Source: Baaleninema simplex PCC 7105
Lineage (GTDB): Bacteria; Cyanobacteriota; Cyanobacteriia; Cyanobacteriales; Geitlerinemataceae
NCBI RefSeq assembly: GCF_000332355.1
Contig: NZ_KB235962.1
Span: 430,564-494,563, forward strand
Direction: 5' to 3'
Length of the DNA stretch: 64,000 nt
Of this stretch, positions 54,568 through 62,578 are shown one piece after another; the first letter of the stretch is position 1, and every line of letters starts with the position of its first letter. The translations under genes were made by a program, and so were the position numbers. The notes beneath the pieces are model-generated. The model searched no databases. It had not been told where the DNA came from and saw only the letters and a list, made by a program, of their open reading frames with translations.

Positions 54568-55261
54568 TTTGAGATACCTCAAAGGCAAGAATACAGGCGA
54601 TCGACCACACTAAACCCGCTGCAAATCCTGCAATTACGTCGGTCGGCCAGTGGACGCCTAGGTACAGCCGAGTCAACCCGATCGCGACGATTATCGCGAT
54701 CGTCCCCCCAGCGATACCGACTCGCCATCGCGGAAACTGACGGGCGAGTGCGTAACCGAGCAAACCGTACAAGACGAGCGACACCATCGCGTGACCGCTG
54801 GGAAAGCTGTAATATCGAACGTCAACGACGCGTTCCCACAGTTGCGGCCGCGATCGCGCGAACAGGTGTTTCAATAGCAGGTTCAATCCCGAAACCCCCA
54901 GCAAGGCGATCGCTAAAGACAAGGCGCGTTTCCAATGACGCTGAAACAACCACACCAACACGAAACCGCTCGCGATGGCGGTTAAAATGCTGGGATCGCC
55001 GAGTGTGGTGACGGCCACTGCGACGCGATCGAGGAAGGGAGTACGCCACTGACCGATGGCCAGCAGTACGGTGCGATCGAAGGTTTGAGCCTCGTTTTCG
55101 AGCAGTTCTTCAGCGATTTCAGCAAACGCCCACAACGACAGCATGGCAATGGCTAACCCACCGATCCACAAGCTCGAGAGCGTTGCGACCATCCACTCTA
55201 ACGTCCGTTGACCGGTGCTGGAAAACTGCCTTTTGACGCTTTTGATGAGGGGATGGGGCAT
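54521..55261 (-). CDS. PAP2-family phosphatase
   Basis: 246 aa from ATG at 55261; a TTG-led frame begins at 55285. Six or so membrane helices with the three phosphatase motifs: KHLFARSRP (131-139), SFPSGH (152-157) and R198...H204...D208 (TRLYLGVHWPTD). Probably dephosphorylates undecaprenyl diphosphate, phosphatidate or a similar lipid. Its 3' end overlaps the DoxX-like gene. A single operon of two. Confidence 0.9.
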   Translation of the reverse strand: MPHPLIKSVKRQFSSTGQRTLEWMVATLSSLWIGGLAIAMLSLWAFAEIAEELLENEAQTFDRTVLLAIGQWRTPFLDRVAVAVTTLGDPSILTAIASGFVLVWLFQRHWKRALSLAIALLGVSGLNLLLKHLFARSRPQLWERVVDVRYYSFPSGHAMVSLVLYGLLGYALARQFPRWRVGIAGGTIAIIVAIGLTRLYLGVHWPTDVIAGFAAGLVWSIACILAFEVSQNADLKTQLDRFLQKK

Positions 55262-55625
55262 TGTGTGCTGAAAGTTAAGTGGCAAACATTTCGAGCGTAC
55301 TCGATGTTAGGGGAGTCTGGCGTCTATCGTAAGTGGGAAGCCGATCGCGCAGACTCGTCCGAGGTTAACGCAACGATTCCGATTCTACCAGTGCGATAAA
55401 ACTCAATAAGATTACCTCTTTACTGAAAGCGTGACGCAGATTTCCCGACGCCTCGAACTCTCCTCTTTGAAGCGATCGCGCCTCTAAAAATCCCTCTATT
55501 GGAAGAGACCGAACCCGCGATCGATTCGATAGAGTGATGGTAGTGTCGGTTTTGCTAAATTGCCGATCGCCCATTGATGAAATCTGCGAACGAGCGCTCG
55601 AACGGCGATATTAATCTTTGTCAAT
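55262..55625. other. Intergenic region
   Basis: 364 bp. An open minus-strand frame (55365-55574) has no ribosome site or protein-like features. Likely carries divergent promoters for PAP2 and the small membrane gene. HIP1-like sites present. Confidence 0.4.
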
Positions 55626-55781
55626 ATGGGACAACACCGTCCGAGTCACGTAATTTTATACGTTGTTGTGAGCATCGCCGTAATGTTAGGACTTTACGTA
55701 CTCGCAAACCTCTTCATCGCGATGAATTCAGACACTCGAGTCGAGATCGAGCAGTCAGACAGTTTTTACGGCGAGCCGTGA
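55626..55781 (+). CDS. Small single-span membrane protein, 51 aa
   Basis: One hydrophobic helix (9-33, VILYVVVSIAVMLGLYVLANLFIAM) follows a short basic head (GQHRPSH) and precedes an acidic tail (SDTRVEIEQSDSFYGEP). The composition and topology are those of genuine small membrane proteins. ATG at 55626 sits after AATATG with no strong Shine-Dalgarno. Function unknown. Upstream of transaldolase by about 100 bp. Confidence 0.6.
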   Translation: MGQHRPSHVILYVVVSIAVMLGLYVLANLFIAMNSDTRVEIEQSDSFYGEP

Positions 55782-55884
55782 GTTGAGGCGATCGCGACTT
55801 GTCAACGATATGCGATCGCCACAGCAACAGTTGCACCCACTTCCCATCGCAAAAAACACAAAACGCACATAAGGAGAAACTCTC

Positions 55885-57036
55885 ATGGATAACACACCTC
55901 TTTCTAAAATTACCACTTGCGGCCAAAGCATTTGGATGGACTATCTCGATCGGTCTTTAATCGAGTCTGGAGAACTGAAAGAGAAAATCGAGACGCGCAA
56001 TTTACGCGGTCTCACCTCGAATCCCTCCATTTTTGAAAAAGCTATTTCTGGGAACGAAATCTACGACAGTGACATTCAGACGGGGGCAGATTCTGACAAA
56101 TCGCCCCAGGAAATTTACGAATCTTTGGCGATCGCCGATATTCAAAACGCTTGCGATATTTTTCGCGCGGTCTACGACGAAAGCGACGGACGAGATGGGT
56201 TCGTCAGCCTCGAAGTATCGCCCTATTTGGCTCGAGATTTGCAAGGGACGATCGCGGAAGCTCGCCGTTTGTATCGAGCCGTCGATCGCCCGAACGTGAT
56301 GATTAAAATTCCCGGTACTTTAGAGGGATTCGGGGCGATCGAACAGTGTATCGCCGAGGGAATTAACGTCAACGTTACGCTGTTGTTCTCTGTTGAAAAC
56401 TACAAACAAGCAGCCTGGGCTTATTTACGGGGACTCGAAACCCGCGTTCAAAACGGACAATCGATCGATGGCGTGGCGTCGGTTGCGAGCTTTTTCGTCA
56501 GCCGCATCGACTCGAAAGTCGATAAACTTCTCGACGAACGCCTTCAGCAAATTGGAACGGAAAATCTCAGTGAGGAAGCTCGTTTGCAAGAGTTGAAAGG
56601 GAAAGTTGCGATCGCTAACGCTAAAGTTGCCTATCGAGAATATCAGAAAGTTCTCGAGAGCGATCGCTGGAAAGCTCTTGAAGCCAAAGGTGCGAAACCG
56701 CAACGCTTGCTGTGGGGAAGTACGAGTACGAAAAACCCAGACTACAGCGACGTGTTGTACGTCGAAGAACTCGTCGCCTCCAACACGGTAAACACGCTTC
56801 CTCCCGACACGATCGAAGCCTGTTTCGACCACTGTAAACCCCAAGCCGATCGCATTGAAAGTAACGTCGAAGAAGCATCTCAAACGCTCGAGAGTCTTCA
56901 CGATCGCGACATTAATATCGATCTCGATCGCGTGATGGAAGAGTTACTCGATGAAGGAATCGATAAGTTCGTCCAACCCTATCAATCTCTTCTCGATACG
57001 TTGGAAGAAAAGTCGAAGCAGTTAATGCCTGCATAA
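55885..57036 (+). CDS. tal: Transaldolase
   Basis: 383 aa, of the longer plant/actinobacterial type. It transfers a dihydroxyacetone unit between sugar phosphates in the pentose phosphate pathway. Schiff-base Lys141 sits in NVMIKIPGT; also TSNPSIFEKAI near 44-54 and TLLFSVENYKQAAWAYLRGLE. The C-terminal extension past 330 is helical and acidic. AAGGAG lies 9 nt before the ATG. Ends with a strong terminator. Confidence 0.95.
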   Translation: MDNTPLSKITTCGQSIWMDYLDRSLIESGELKEKIETRNLRGLTSNPSIFEKAISGNEIYDSDIQTGADSDKSPQEIYESLAIADIQNACDIFRAVYDESDGRDGFVSLEVSPYLARDLQGTIAEARRLYRAVDRPNVMIKIPGTLEGFGAIEQCIAEGINVNVTLLFSVENYKQAAWAYLRGLETRVQNGQSIDGVASVASFFVSRIDSKVDKLLDERLQQIGTENLSEEARLQELKGKVAIANAKVAYREYQKVLESDRWKALEAKGAKPQRLLWGSTSTKNPDYSDVLYVEELVASNTVNTLPPDTIEACFDHCKPQADRIESNVEEASQTLESLHDRDINIDLDRVMEELLDEGIDKFVQPYQSLLDTLEEKSKQLMPA

Positions 57037-57086
57037 AACTCGGATCGTGTACTCGGGCGATCGCGTCGATCTGTTCTATTAAATAT

Positions 57087-57114
57087 CGGGCGGGAAATCC
57101 CCGCTCGTTTTTTT
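57087..57114 (+). terminator. Transaldolase terminator
   Basis: CGGGCGGG / CCCGCTCG stem (8 bp, one wobble, 5-nt loop) followed by seven T. Confidence 0.9.
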
Positions 57115-57181
57115 GAATTCTCTTCACAGGAACTAATACGAAATTTCTAACAGTGGTTTTTCCGAACGCGACAAGTTCTAT

Positions 57182-57247
57182 CCTCCCCCCCTTTGAAAGG
57201 GGAGCTAAGGGGGGATGTGGTGAATATTTCTTGAAACCCAGCTTATC
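57182..57247. repeat. Inverse copy of the 45901 dispersed repeat
   Basis: Reads as the reverse complement of 45901-45981 with scattered differences: CTTTGAAAGG core, GGGGGGATGTGGT, then TTGAAACCCAGCTTATC. Confidence 0.75.
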
Positions 57248-57497
57248 GAGGAAGGATGGAGTATAGCCGATTTAGGGCGATCGTTCTCTAATCTATTACA
57301 GCTCTTCTAGAGTGGATATACCCAACAAACCATCAAGATCGGCCGAACACCCCAAACAGCAAACAGCAGAGAATTCAGAAATTCAAAAAGAGACTTTTAT
57401 TAAATCCAAAATATTGTCATGCAAGGACTTCATTCATTTTTTTTTGAGATCGATCGTCCTGTTCGGTATTCAGTCTCGAAGAGCCAACAAAAACAAA

Positions 57498-57528
57498 AAA
57501 TGGGGCATATTTTTTAATAGCCCCATTT
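57498..57528 (-). terminator. CsbD terminator
   Basis: AAATGGGGC / GCCCCATTT stem (9 bp, 13-nt loop) with A-rich flanks that become T-runs on the minus strand. Ends about 30 bp after the CsbD stop. Confidence 0.8.
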
Positions 57529-57557
57529 AAATTAGACTTTTCGATCTAGACCGAAGA

Positions 57558-57746
57558 TTAAGCCTTGTCGATGGTTTTCTTGACGTTATCTTTTACGTCT
57601 TCTTTCGCGTGTTCGGCTTCAGCTTCGATTTGCTTAGCTTTACCTTGCGTCTTATCTTCAGGATCTCCAGTCAATTCACCGATGGCTTCTTGAGCTTTAC
57701 CTTCGATATTTTTCTTCACTGCGTCAGCTCTATCTTCGATACTCAT
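57558..57746 (-). CDS. CsbD family stress protein
   Basis: 62 aa, highly charged and helical: EDRADAVKKNIEGKAQEAIGELTGD then KTQGKAKQIEAEAEHAKEDVKD. CsbD-like proteins accumulate under salt or starvation; biochemical role unknown. Single gene with its own terminator. Confidence 0.92.
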   Translation of the reverse strand: MSIEDRADAVKKNIEGKAQEAIGELTGDPEDKTQGKAKQIEAEAEHAKEDVKDNVKKTIDKA

Positions 57747-58114
57747 AGTTTGAAAATCTCCAAAACTTCAATCTTGCTTATTAGCTTAGTCCAAACATCA
57801 CGGCTCTTACATCTTCCCAAAGAAATAGAAAGAGTTCGCACTCGATTTACCAAAGTGCGAGAATAGTTTACACGGAGACCAAAAACAAACACAGACAGGA
57901 CTTTCAACGGCAACCGGCACAGAGCGAATTGAGATGTTACCGCGACGAACTCTTTCGAGCGAGTTAAGTTATCTGTCTTCAGATAGACAAGAGATAAACA
58001 CAGTAACTTTCCAACGATGTGAGTGCGATCGAACTCCTTCTGGAGAGGGTTAGAAACCGTAAAACGCTATGCCAGAGTAAATTTAGATGCACTCACTCAA
58101 ATATCGTAAAAATA
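57747..58114. other. Divergent region between CsbD and lipoprotein genes
   Basis: 368 bp, no gene. Must contain both promoters. AGATAGACAAGAGATAAACACAG near 57980 is a possible direct repeat. Nothing further identified. Confidence 0.4.
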
Positions 58115-58570
58115 ATGAAAATTAGAAATCTGTTCGTCGCGATCGCTCTGTCACTGATGGTATTCGTCGGTGCTTGTTCCTCCGATACGACAGCGAGTTT
58201 ACGCGATCTCAATCCGACTGTCACGACCGAACGAGACGTAATGGAAGAAGTTCGCGATGTTCCCGAAACCCTCGGCGATTACTCTGAAACCAAAGCCGAC
58301 GACTTTCAACGTCGTGCAGAACGGGATTTAGAACGGCTTCAATCGAAAATCGATCGCCTTCAAGATCGCGCCCGAGGACAACAAGAAGAACTCAGCGATA
58401 AAGCCGAAAAAACGCTGGCGAACTTGGAGGATCGGGCGAAAGACGTGCGCCAGAAACTCCAACAGTTCGGGTCTAACACCGAAAACGCCGGACAAAACCT
58501 GCAAAATGGCATCGAATCCGCTCTAGATGAGTTGCAAAACGCCTTTGAAAACGCTCAAAATCAGTTTTAA
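58115..58570 (+). CDS. Small lipoprotein with apolipoprotein-like helices
   Basis: 151 aa from ATG at 58115. A lipobox VFVGAC ends the signal (about residue 20). The mature part is almost all charged amphipathic helix (FQRRAERDLERLQSKIDRLQDRARGQQEELSDKAEKTLANLEDRAKDV), like small stress-linked lipoproteins of cyanobacteria. Probably attached to a membrane surface. The PLD gene follows by about 110 bp, across the heptamer array. Confidence 0.72.
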   Translation: MKIRNLFVAIALSLMVFVGACSSDTTASLRDLNPTVTTERDVMEEVRDVPETLGDYSETKADDFQRRAERDLERLQSKIDRLQDRARGQQEELSDKAEKTLANLEDRAKDVRQKLQQFGSNTENAGQNLQNGIESALDELQNAFENAQNQF

Positions 58571-58641
58571 GCGTTGAAGGAATAGCTGAAATGGGGGAGA
58601 TGATGGGATGACCGGATAATGTAAAATCTCCTCATTTCCCC

Positions 58642-58690
58642 ACTGGTGACTGGTGACTGATGACTGATGACTGGTAACTGGTGACTGGTG
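58642..58690. repeat. ACTGGTG heptamer array, 7 copies
   Basis: Seven tandem 7-bp units (ACTGGTG with ACTGATG and ACTGGTA variants), the same unit as CACCAGT at 13364, 32153 and 41802 read on the other strand. The array overlaps the putative first codons of the phospholipase D gene. Confidence 0.9.
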
Positions 58691-60021
58691 ACTGTAAAAA
58701 GCCTCGTTATCTCCTCAGCCCACTATCTTCTACAAAACTCGTGTTTGCCATCATCGCCGTTGCACTCGTTTCCATCGCCGCAACTCTTGTGGGGGTTGCC
58801 CTCTGGCGATTGACCGGATCGTTCCGCGAACAGAAATCCTATCGCTTTTTAAAAACTCCCGATCTCGATTCCCCGGAATTTATACCGACGTTGGCGAGTC
58901 TCGCTGAAGCCATTCCCACCGCAGGCTGCGTAACGCAAGTGTGGACGGAAATCGACGCGATCCAACAGGCGCGACTCGATGCTATCCGATCGGCCCGACG
59001 CAGCGTCCAGTTCGAGACGTATATTATGACTCCCGGTCGGCGATCTCGCGAGTTATCTGAAGTGTTGCGGGCGAAAGCGGCTTCGGGAGTTTGCGTCCGA
59101 GTTCTCGTAGACGACTACGGAACCCAAACGTTACCCGAGTCCTATTGGCGACAGTTGAAAAACGCTGGGGTGGAGGTGCGCCGCTTCAACGCGTTCGATT
59201 GGAAATCGCCGCTATCCTATCTCGATCGCACCCATCGCAAACTTCTCGTCATCGACGGACACCGAACTCTCATTGGCGGGGCGGGAATTTCCGATTTGTG
59301 GGACGGACGCAAAGAGGACGAAACGGCTTGGTTGGATATCGAGTTTCAAATCGAGGGTCCGGCGGTTTCGATTCTCAGCAAAATGTTCGCCCACCACTGG
59401 ATTCTCACCGACGGCGAAGCCGATCTCACCGCCCCCACCTGGGCGAGCGACGGAAAACCCGGAGATCGCGTGATGTTGGCGATCGCACCGGGAACGCACC
59501 CGACGTATCGAGATTCGTCGATTTTAGGGTTGATGCAGGCGTTGGTGGGAAGCGTGCGCGATCGCGTTTGGATTTCCAGTCCTTATTTCATTCCCAGCAG
59601 TAGCTTGCGTCGCGCCCTCGTCGCCGCCCGAAAACGCGGTGTTGACGTGCGCGTGTTGACGATGGGATCTCGCAGCGACAAGCCCTTAGTTCGCGATGCG
59701 GCTAGGGAACGGTACGGCGAGTTGTTAGACGGCGATGTTTCCATTTACGAGTTCGCGCCGAGTATGATGCACGCGAAGATGGTTCTCGCCGACGATGGGT
59801 GGTTGAATTTCGGCAGTGCTAACGTCGATCCTCGCAGTTTGTTCCACAACGAGGAGTTGAACGTTATCGTCGAGGATCGAAACTTAGTCGATCGCGTCGA
59901 GGCGTTTTTTCAGTCGGCTTTCGATCGCAGTCACTTCGTTTCCCGCCGCAGCTGGAAGGGGCGATCGCTGTGGAAACGCATTCGAGGACGAGTCGGACTG
60001 TGGTTTCAGTGGCAACTTTAG
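58681..60021 (+). CDS. Phospholipase D / cardiolipin synthase-like protein
   Basis: 446 aa if GTG at 58681 is used; that start lies in the heptamer array, and an internal GTG at 58741 inside the first membrane helix is less likely. One membrane helix (21-43) precedes two HKD motifs: His185-Lys187-Asp192 (HRKLLVIDG) and His364-Lys366-Asp371 (HAKMVLADD). Two complete HKDs make a full active site. Cardiolipin synthase (ClsA/B-type) or another phosphatidyl transferase is the best guess. Confidence 0.86.
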   Translation: MTGDCKKPRYLLSPLSSTKLVFAIIAVALVSIAATLVGVALWRLTGSFREQKSYRFLKTPDLDSPEFIPTLASLAEAIPTAGCVTQVWTEIDAIQQARLDAIRSARRSVQFETYIMTPGRRSRELSEVLRAKAASGVCVRVLVDDYGTQTLPESYWRQLKNAGVEVRRFNAFDWKSPLSYLDRTHRKLLVIDGHRTLIGGAGISDLWDGRKEDETAWLDIEFQIEGPAVSILSKMFAHHWILTDGEADLTAPTWASDGKPGDRVMLAIAPGTHPTYRDSSILGLMQALVGSVRDRVWISSPYFIPSSSLRRALVAARKRGVDVRVLTMGSRSDKPLVRDAARERYGELLDGDVSIYEFAPSMMHAKMVLADDGWLNFGSANVDPRSLFHNEELNVIVEDRNLVDRVEAFFQSAFDRSHFVSRRSWKGRSLWKRIRGRVGLWFQWQL

Positions 60022-60063
60022 GGGGCGATCGCGAGTTTGGCGATCGCGTTGCTATCCAGATTC

Positions 60064-60111
60064 TTCGCAGTACACCAGCCAAGCTTTCAGCTATGGATGG
60101 TGTACTGCGAA
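60064..60111. repeat. Left-end hairpin of the tnpB element
   Basis: Perfect 14-bp stem around a 20-nt loop; the loop itself has an AGCT/AGCT inner pairing. It lies about 50 bp before tnpB. Confidence 0.85.
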
Positions 60112-60158
60112 GCGCGACCGAGGGGAGTAACCTACAAAAGATTTGCTACAGTTTAGAT

Positions 60159-61511
60159 ATGCTAAACATGACGTGGGAATTTAAGCTAGAGCCAAGTGCG
60201 GAGCAGGTTTCAGAGATCGAACACATTCTTGAGGTGTGCCGCCATGTCTGGAATTTTGCTCTGCGGGAACGTAAAGACTGGCTAAAATCCCGCAAGTCGC
60301 CCGTGAATGCGTGCTCAATTCGGCAGGAATTTATCTTGCCAGCAGATGCACCCTTCCCGAACTACCACATTCAGGCTAAGCGTTTGACCGCTGCCAAGAC
60401 TGAATTTCCTCAGCTCAAGACGGTCAACGCTCAGGTTCTTCAGCAAGTCCTTAGAAAACTTGAGACTTCTTGGGAGTCGTGGCGGTTAAAACGTTCGGGT
60501 CTTCCACGGTTCAAAAAAACCAACCGGATGCGAAGCTTTGTCTTCCCCCAGATGCTCAAAAACTGTGTGTCTGATGAGGGTATAAAGCTGTCGCAACTGG
60601 GCTGGGTTCGGGTTCGGTGGTCGCGTAAAATTCCTGATTTATTTCAGGTTAAGCAAGCTCGAATTGTGCGTAAGGCATCCGGGTACTTTGTCATGCTTAG
60701 CCTTCAGGCTGACGTCGATATTCCTGCTGTAGCCCCTCACGGACATCCGGTAGGGATTGATGTGGGTCTGGAGTACTTTCTTTCAACTTCTGATGGAGAA
60801 CAGGTCAAGCGACCTCGCTTCTTCAACAATTTGCATCGCAAGCTGAAATCGCTGCAACGCAGATTGAAGAAAAAGCAGAAGGGGTCAGCTAACTGGCTGA
60901 AACTCCAGAAGAAAATTGCCAGAGTCCATCAACGGATTGCCGATACGAGAAAAGACTGGCATTTCAAGTTGGCTCATCACCTCTGCGACGGTGCAGGGAT
61001 GATTTTTGTCGAAGATCTCGACTTCCGCATTATGGCTAAGGGAATGCTGGGCAAGCACACCCTCGATGCTGGATTGGGTCAATTTGTGAATCAGATCCTT
61101 CCCTGGGTGTGCTGGAAGCGCGATGTGTATTACGGCAAGGTGGATGCGCGGGGCACTTCTCAGGAATGTCCCGATTGTGGGGCAGAGGTTCGTAAAGACC
61201 TCTCAACTCGAATCCATCACTGCCACAACTGCGGGTCAACAAAGCCCCGTGATGTGGCGAGTGGACAAGTCATCTGTAGCCGTGGGCAACGGCAAATCGA
61301 AAATGCCTGTGGAGTCGAGGCGACGGGGGATCGGGTCACTGATTCTAGTTGGCTGGCTGTGAAGCAGGAAATCTTTGGGGCGACCCAAGGAATCTCCCTG
61401 CATACCCGGAACGGGTTGCTGGGAGAGGATGTCAAAGTAAGAAGTGATTTATCGACGGCAACCCGCCGTCTTTCTCGTACTCGCATCGATCGACGCGATC
61501 GCTTCACCTGA
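60159..61511 (+). CDS. tnpB: TnpB RNA-guided nuclease (IS200/IS605)
   Basis: 450 aa from ATG at 60159 (MLNMTWEFKL); the frame opens at 59970 but the upstream part is the element end. RuvC residues Asp201 (VGIDVGLEYF), Glu285 (IFVEDLDF) and Asp365 (KPRDVASGQ), plus a zinc ribbon Cys337-Cys340/Cys355-Cys358, are all present, so the nuclease could be active. TnpB cuts DNA using an omega-RNA taken from the element's right end. The frame runs through the right-end hairpin to 61511, so the tail past about 430 may be read from flanking DNA. Confidence 0.9.
   Translation: MLNMTWEFKLEPSAEQVSEIEHILEVCRHVWNFALRERKDWLKSRKSPVNACSIRQEFILPADAPFPNYHIQAKRLTAAKTEFPQLKTVNAQVLQQVLRKLETSWESWRLKRSGLPRFKKTNRMRSFVFPQMLKNCVSDEGIKLSQLGWVRVRWSRKIPDLFQVKQARIVRKASGYFVMLSLQADVDIPAVAPHGHPVGIDVGLEYFLSTSDGEQVKRPRFFNNLHRKLKSLQRRLKKKQKGSANWLKLQKKIARVHQRIADTRKDWHFKLAHHLCDGAGMIFVEDLDFRIMAKGMLGKHTLDAGLGQFVNQILPWVCWKRDVYYGKVDARGTSQECPDCGAEVRKDLSTRIHHCHNCGSTKPRDVASGQVICSRGQRQIENACGVEATGDRVTDSSWLAVKQEIFGATQGISLHTRNGLLGEDVKVRSDLSTATRRLSRTRIDRRDRFT
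61393..61435 (+). ncRNA. Candidate omega-RNA 3' end (right-end hairpin)
   Basis: Stem TCTCCC/GGGAGA with an inner ACCCG/CGGGT pair, then GGATGTCAA. In IS200/IS605 elements the guide RNA ends here and the flanking bases give the guide. The 5' extent is not determined. Confidence 0.5.
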
Positions 61512-61549
61512 ATTGTTCGAGTTCCCTTTCTTCTGTTTCACAAACTTCT

Positions 61550-62443
61550 ATGAAACTGCTATTCGATGGTTGGAAAGACTTCAAGCGTCGCAAATTTTTT
61601 AAAACAGTTACAGTTATTGTTTTAGCCTTTCTCTTCGGACTCGGTTTATTTCGGATTTCCACAGAACTTCTTTTTGAAGAAATTCCAATATTCGGATTTC
61701 ACGATATTATCGATCGCGACAATCCCCAAGAACGACCGCCCGATCGCCTCGAGTGGAGTAGCGACTATTTCAAACAAGATTTTGAAGCGTTTCTCACACA
61801 ACTCGTTCGCAAAAAATACTGGTTTCTGACGACCGAGGAACTTTACGATTACTTTTTAGCCGATCCACCCAAGCCGATTCCGTCTGAAAAGCGCAAACAG
61901 AAAAAAGTTTTAATTAGCTTTGATGACGGTTATAAAAGCGCTCACCAAAATATTTTACCGATTTTAGAAAAGCTCGATCGCACCTACAATACGCCAATTA
62001 AAATCGTTTGGTTTATCAATCCCGCTTTCATGGGAATTCCCGGCACTGCTCTCGATCGCGCCAGTTGCCAAGACTTCCGTACCGGACTCGAAAAAGGATA
62101 TTACGACTTACAATCTCACACCTCAAACCACGAAAATCTCACGACACTCGACTCAAAAGACCTCAAAAAAGAACTGCTCGGATCTCAAAACTTACTTCGA
62201 GCCTGCACAGACAATTTAGATCCAACAAACCAAGTTGCAAATCATTTAGCATATCCCTTTGGTGCTGTCAATAGATTTGCGTTAAAAGAAGTTAAGAAAT
62301 ATTATAAATCCGGCTATCTTTACAACGGTAAAACCTTACGAATCGACTGGTTTCGCGATCGCTACTTTCTCCCTCGCATCACAGTCAACCGCAACCACAG
62401 CGTCGAGCAACTGTTAAAGATCGCCTCGGGAGGATGGCTTTGA
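61550..62443 (+). CDS. Polysaccharide deacetylase, membrane-anchored
   Basis: 297 aa. A membrane helix (18-38) anchors an extracytoplasmic NodB-fold domain: SFDDGY (123-128) gives the metal/base aspartates and SHTSNHENL (189-197) gives His190 and His194; HLAYPFGAVN (about 233-242) is the third motif. Such enzymes remove acetyl groups from peptidoglycan or exopolysaccharide. It is upstream of the acyltransferase-like membrane gene by 135 bp. Confidence 0.87.
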   Translation: MKLLFDGWKDFKRRKFFKTVTVIVLAFLFGLGLFRISTELLFEEIPIFGFHDIIDRDNPQERPPDRLEWSSDYFKQDFEAFLTQLVRKKYWFLTTEELYDYFLADPPKPIPSEKRKQKKVLISFDDGYKSAHQNILPILEKLDRTYNTPIKIVWFINPAFMGIPGTALDRASCQDFRTGLEKGYYDLQSHTSNHENLTTLDSKDLKKELLGSQNLLRACTDNLDPTNQVANHLAYPFGAVNRFALKEVKKYYKSGYLYNGKTLRIDWFRDRYFLPRITVNRNHSVEQLLKIASGGWL

Positions 62444-62513
62444 TAATCGAGTATGTCTTTTGGGGTAGGTTAGCTTGACGAACGCGATTGGGTTCCAAAA
62501 ACTTTTCCAAAAA

Positions 62514-62540
62514 CTCTGTGTCCTCCGTGCCTCTGTGGTG
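62514..62540. repeat. CTCTGTG...CTCTGTGGTG dispersed repeat
   Basis: A diverged, reverse-strand copy of the CACCACAGAGACACAGAGG element at 9181 and 43154. Confidence 0.7.
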
Positions 62541-62578
62541 CATCCCTCCCCAACTCTCAACCAAATAGGAGTCCGACC

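Larger units (their letters stand above)
57037..57557. other. Repeat-rich intergenic region
   Basis: 521 bp. Holds the transaldolase terminator, the inverse copy (57182-57247) of the repeat at 45901, and the CsbD terminator (57498-57528). The open plus-strand frame at 57312-57530 is A-rich and runs into the terminator, so it is not called. Confidence 0.6.
60050..61437 (+). mobile_element. IS200/IS605-family element carrying tnpB only
   Basis: Left side: a perfect 14-bp inverted repeat TTCGCAGTACACCA / TGGTGTACTGCGAA (60064-60077 and 60098-60111) with a smaller stem inside its loop, as in the left-end hairpins of this family. Right side: a stem (TCTCCC...GGGAGA with inner ACCCG/CGGGT, 61393-61426) followed by GGATGTCAA (61427-61435), the usual right end. 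No tnpA gene, so movement would need a transposase in trans. Exact outer limits are inferred. Confidence 0.7.

Noticed and set aside
57312-57530. A 72-codon plus-strand frame after transaldolase
   Set aside because: A-rich, runs through the CsbD terminator hairpin, no ribosome site.
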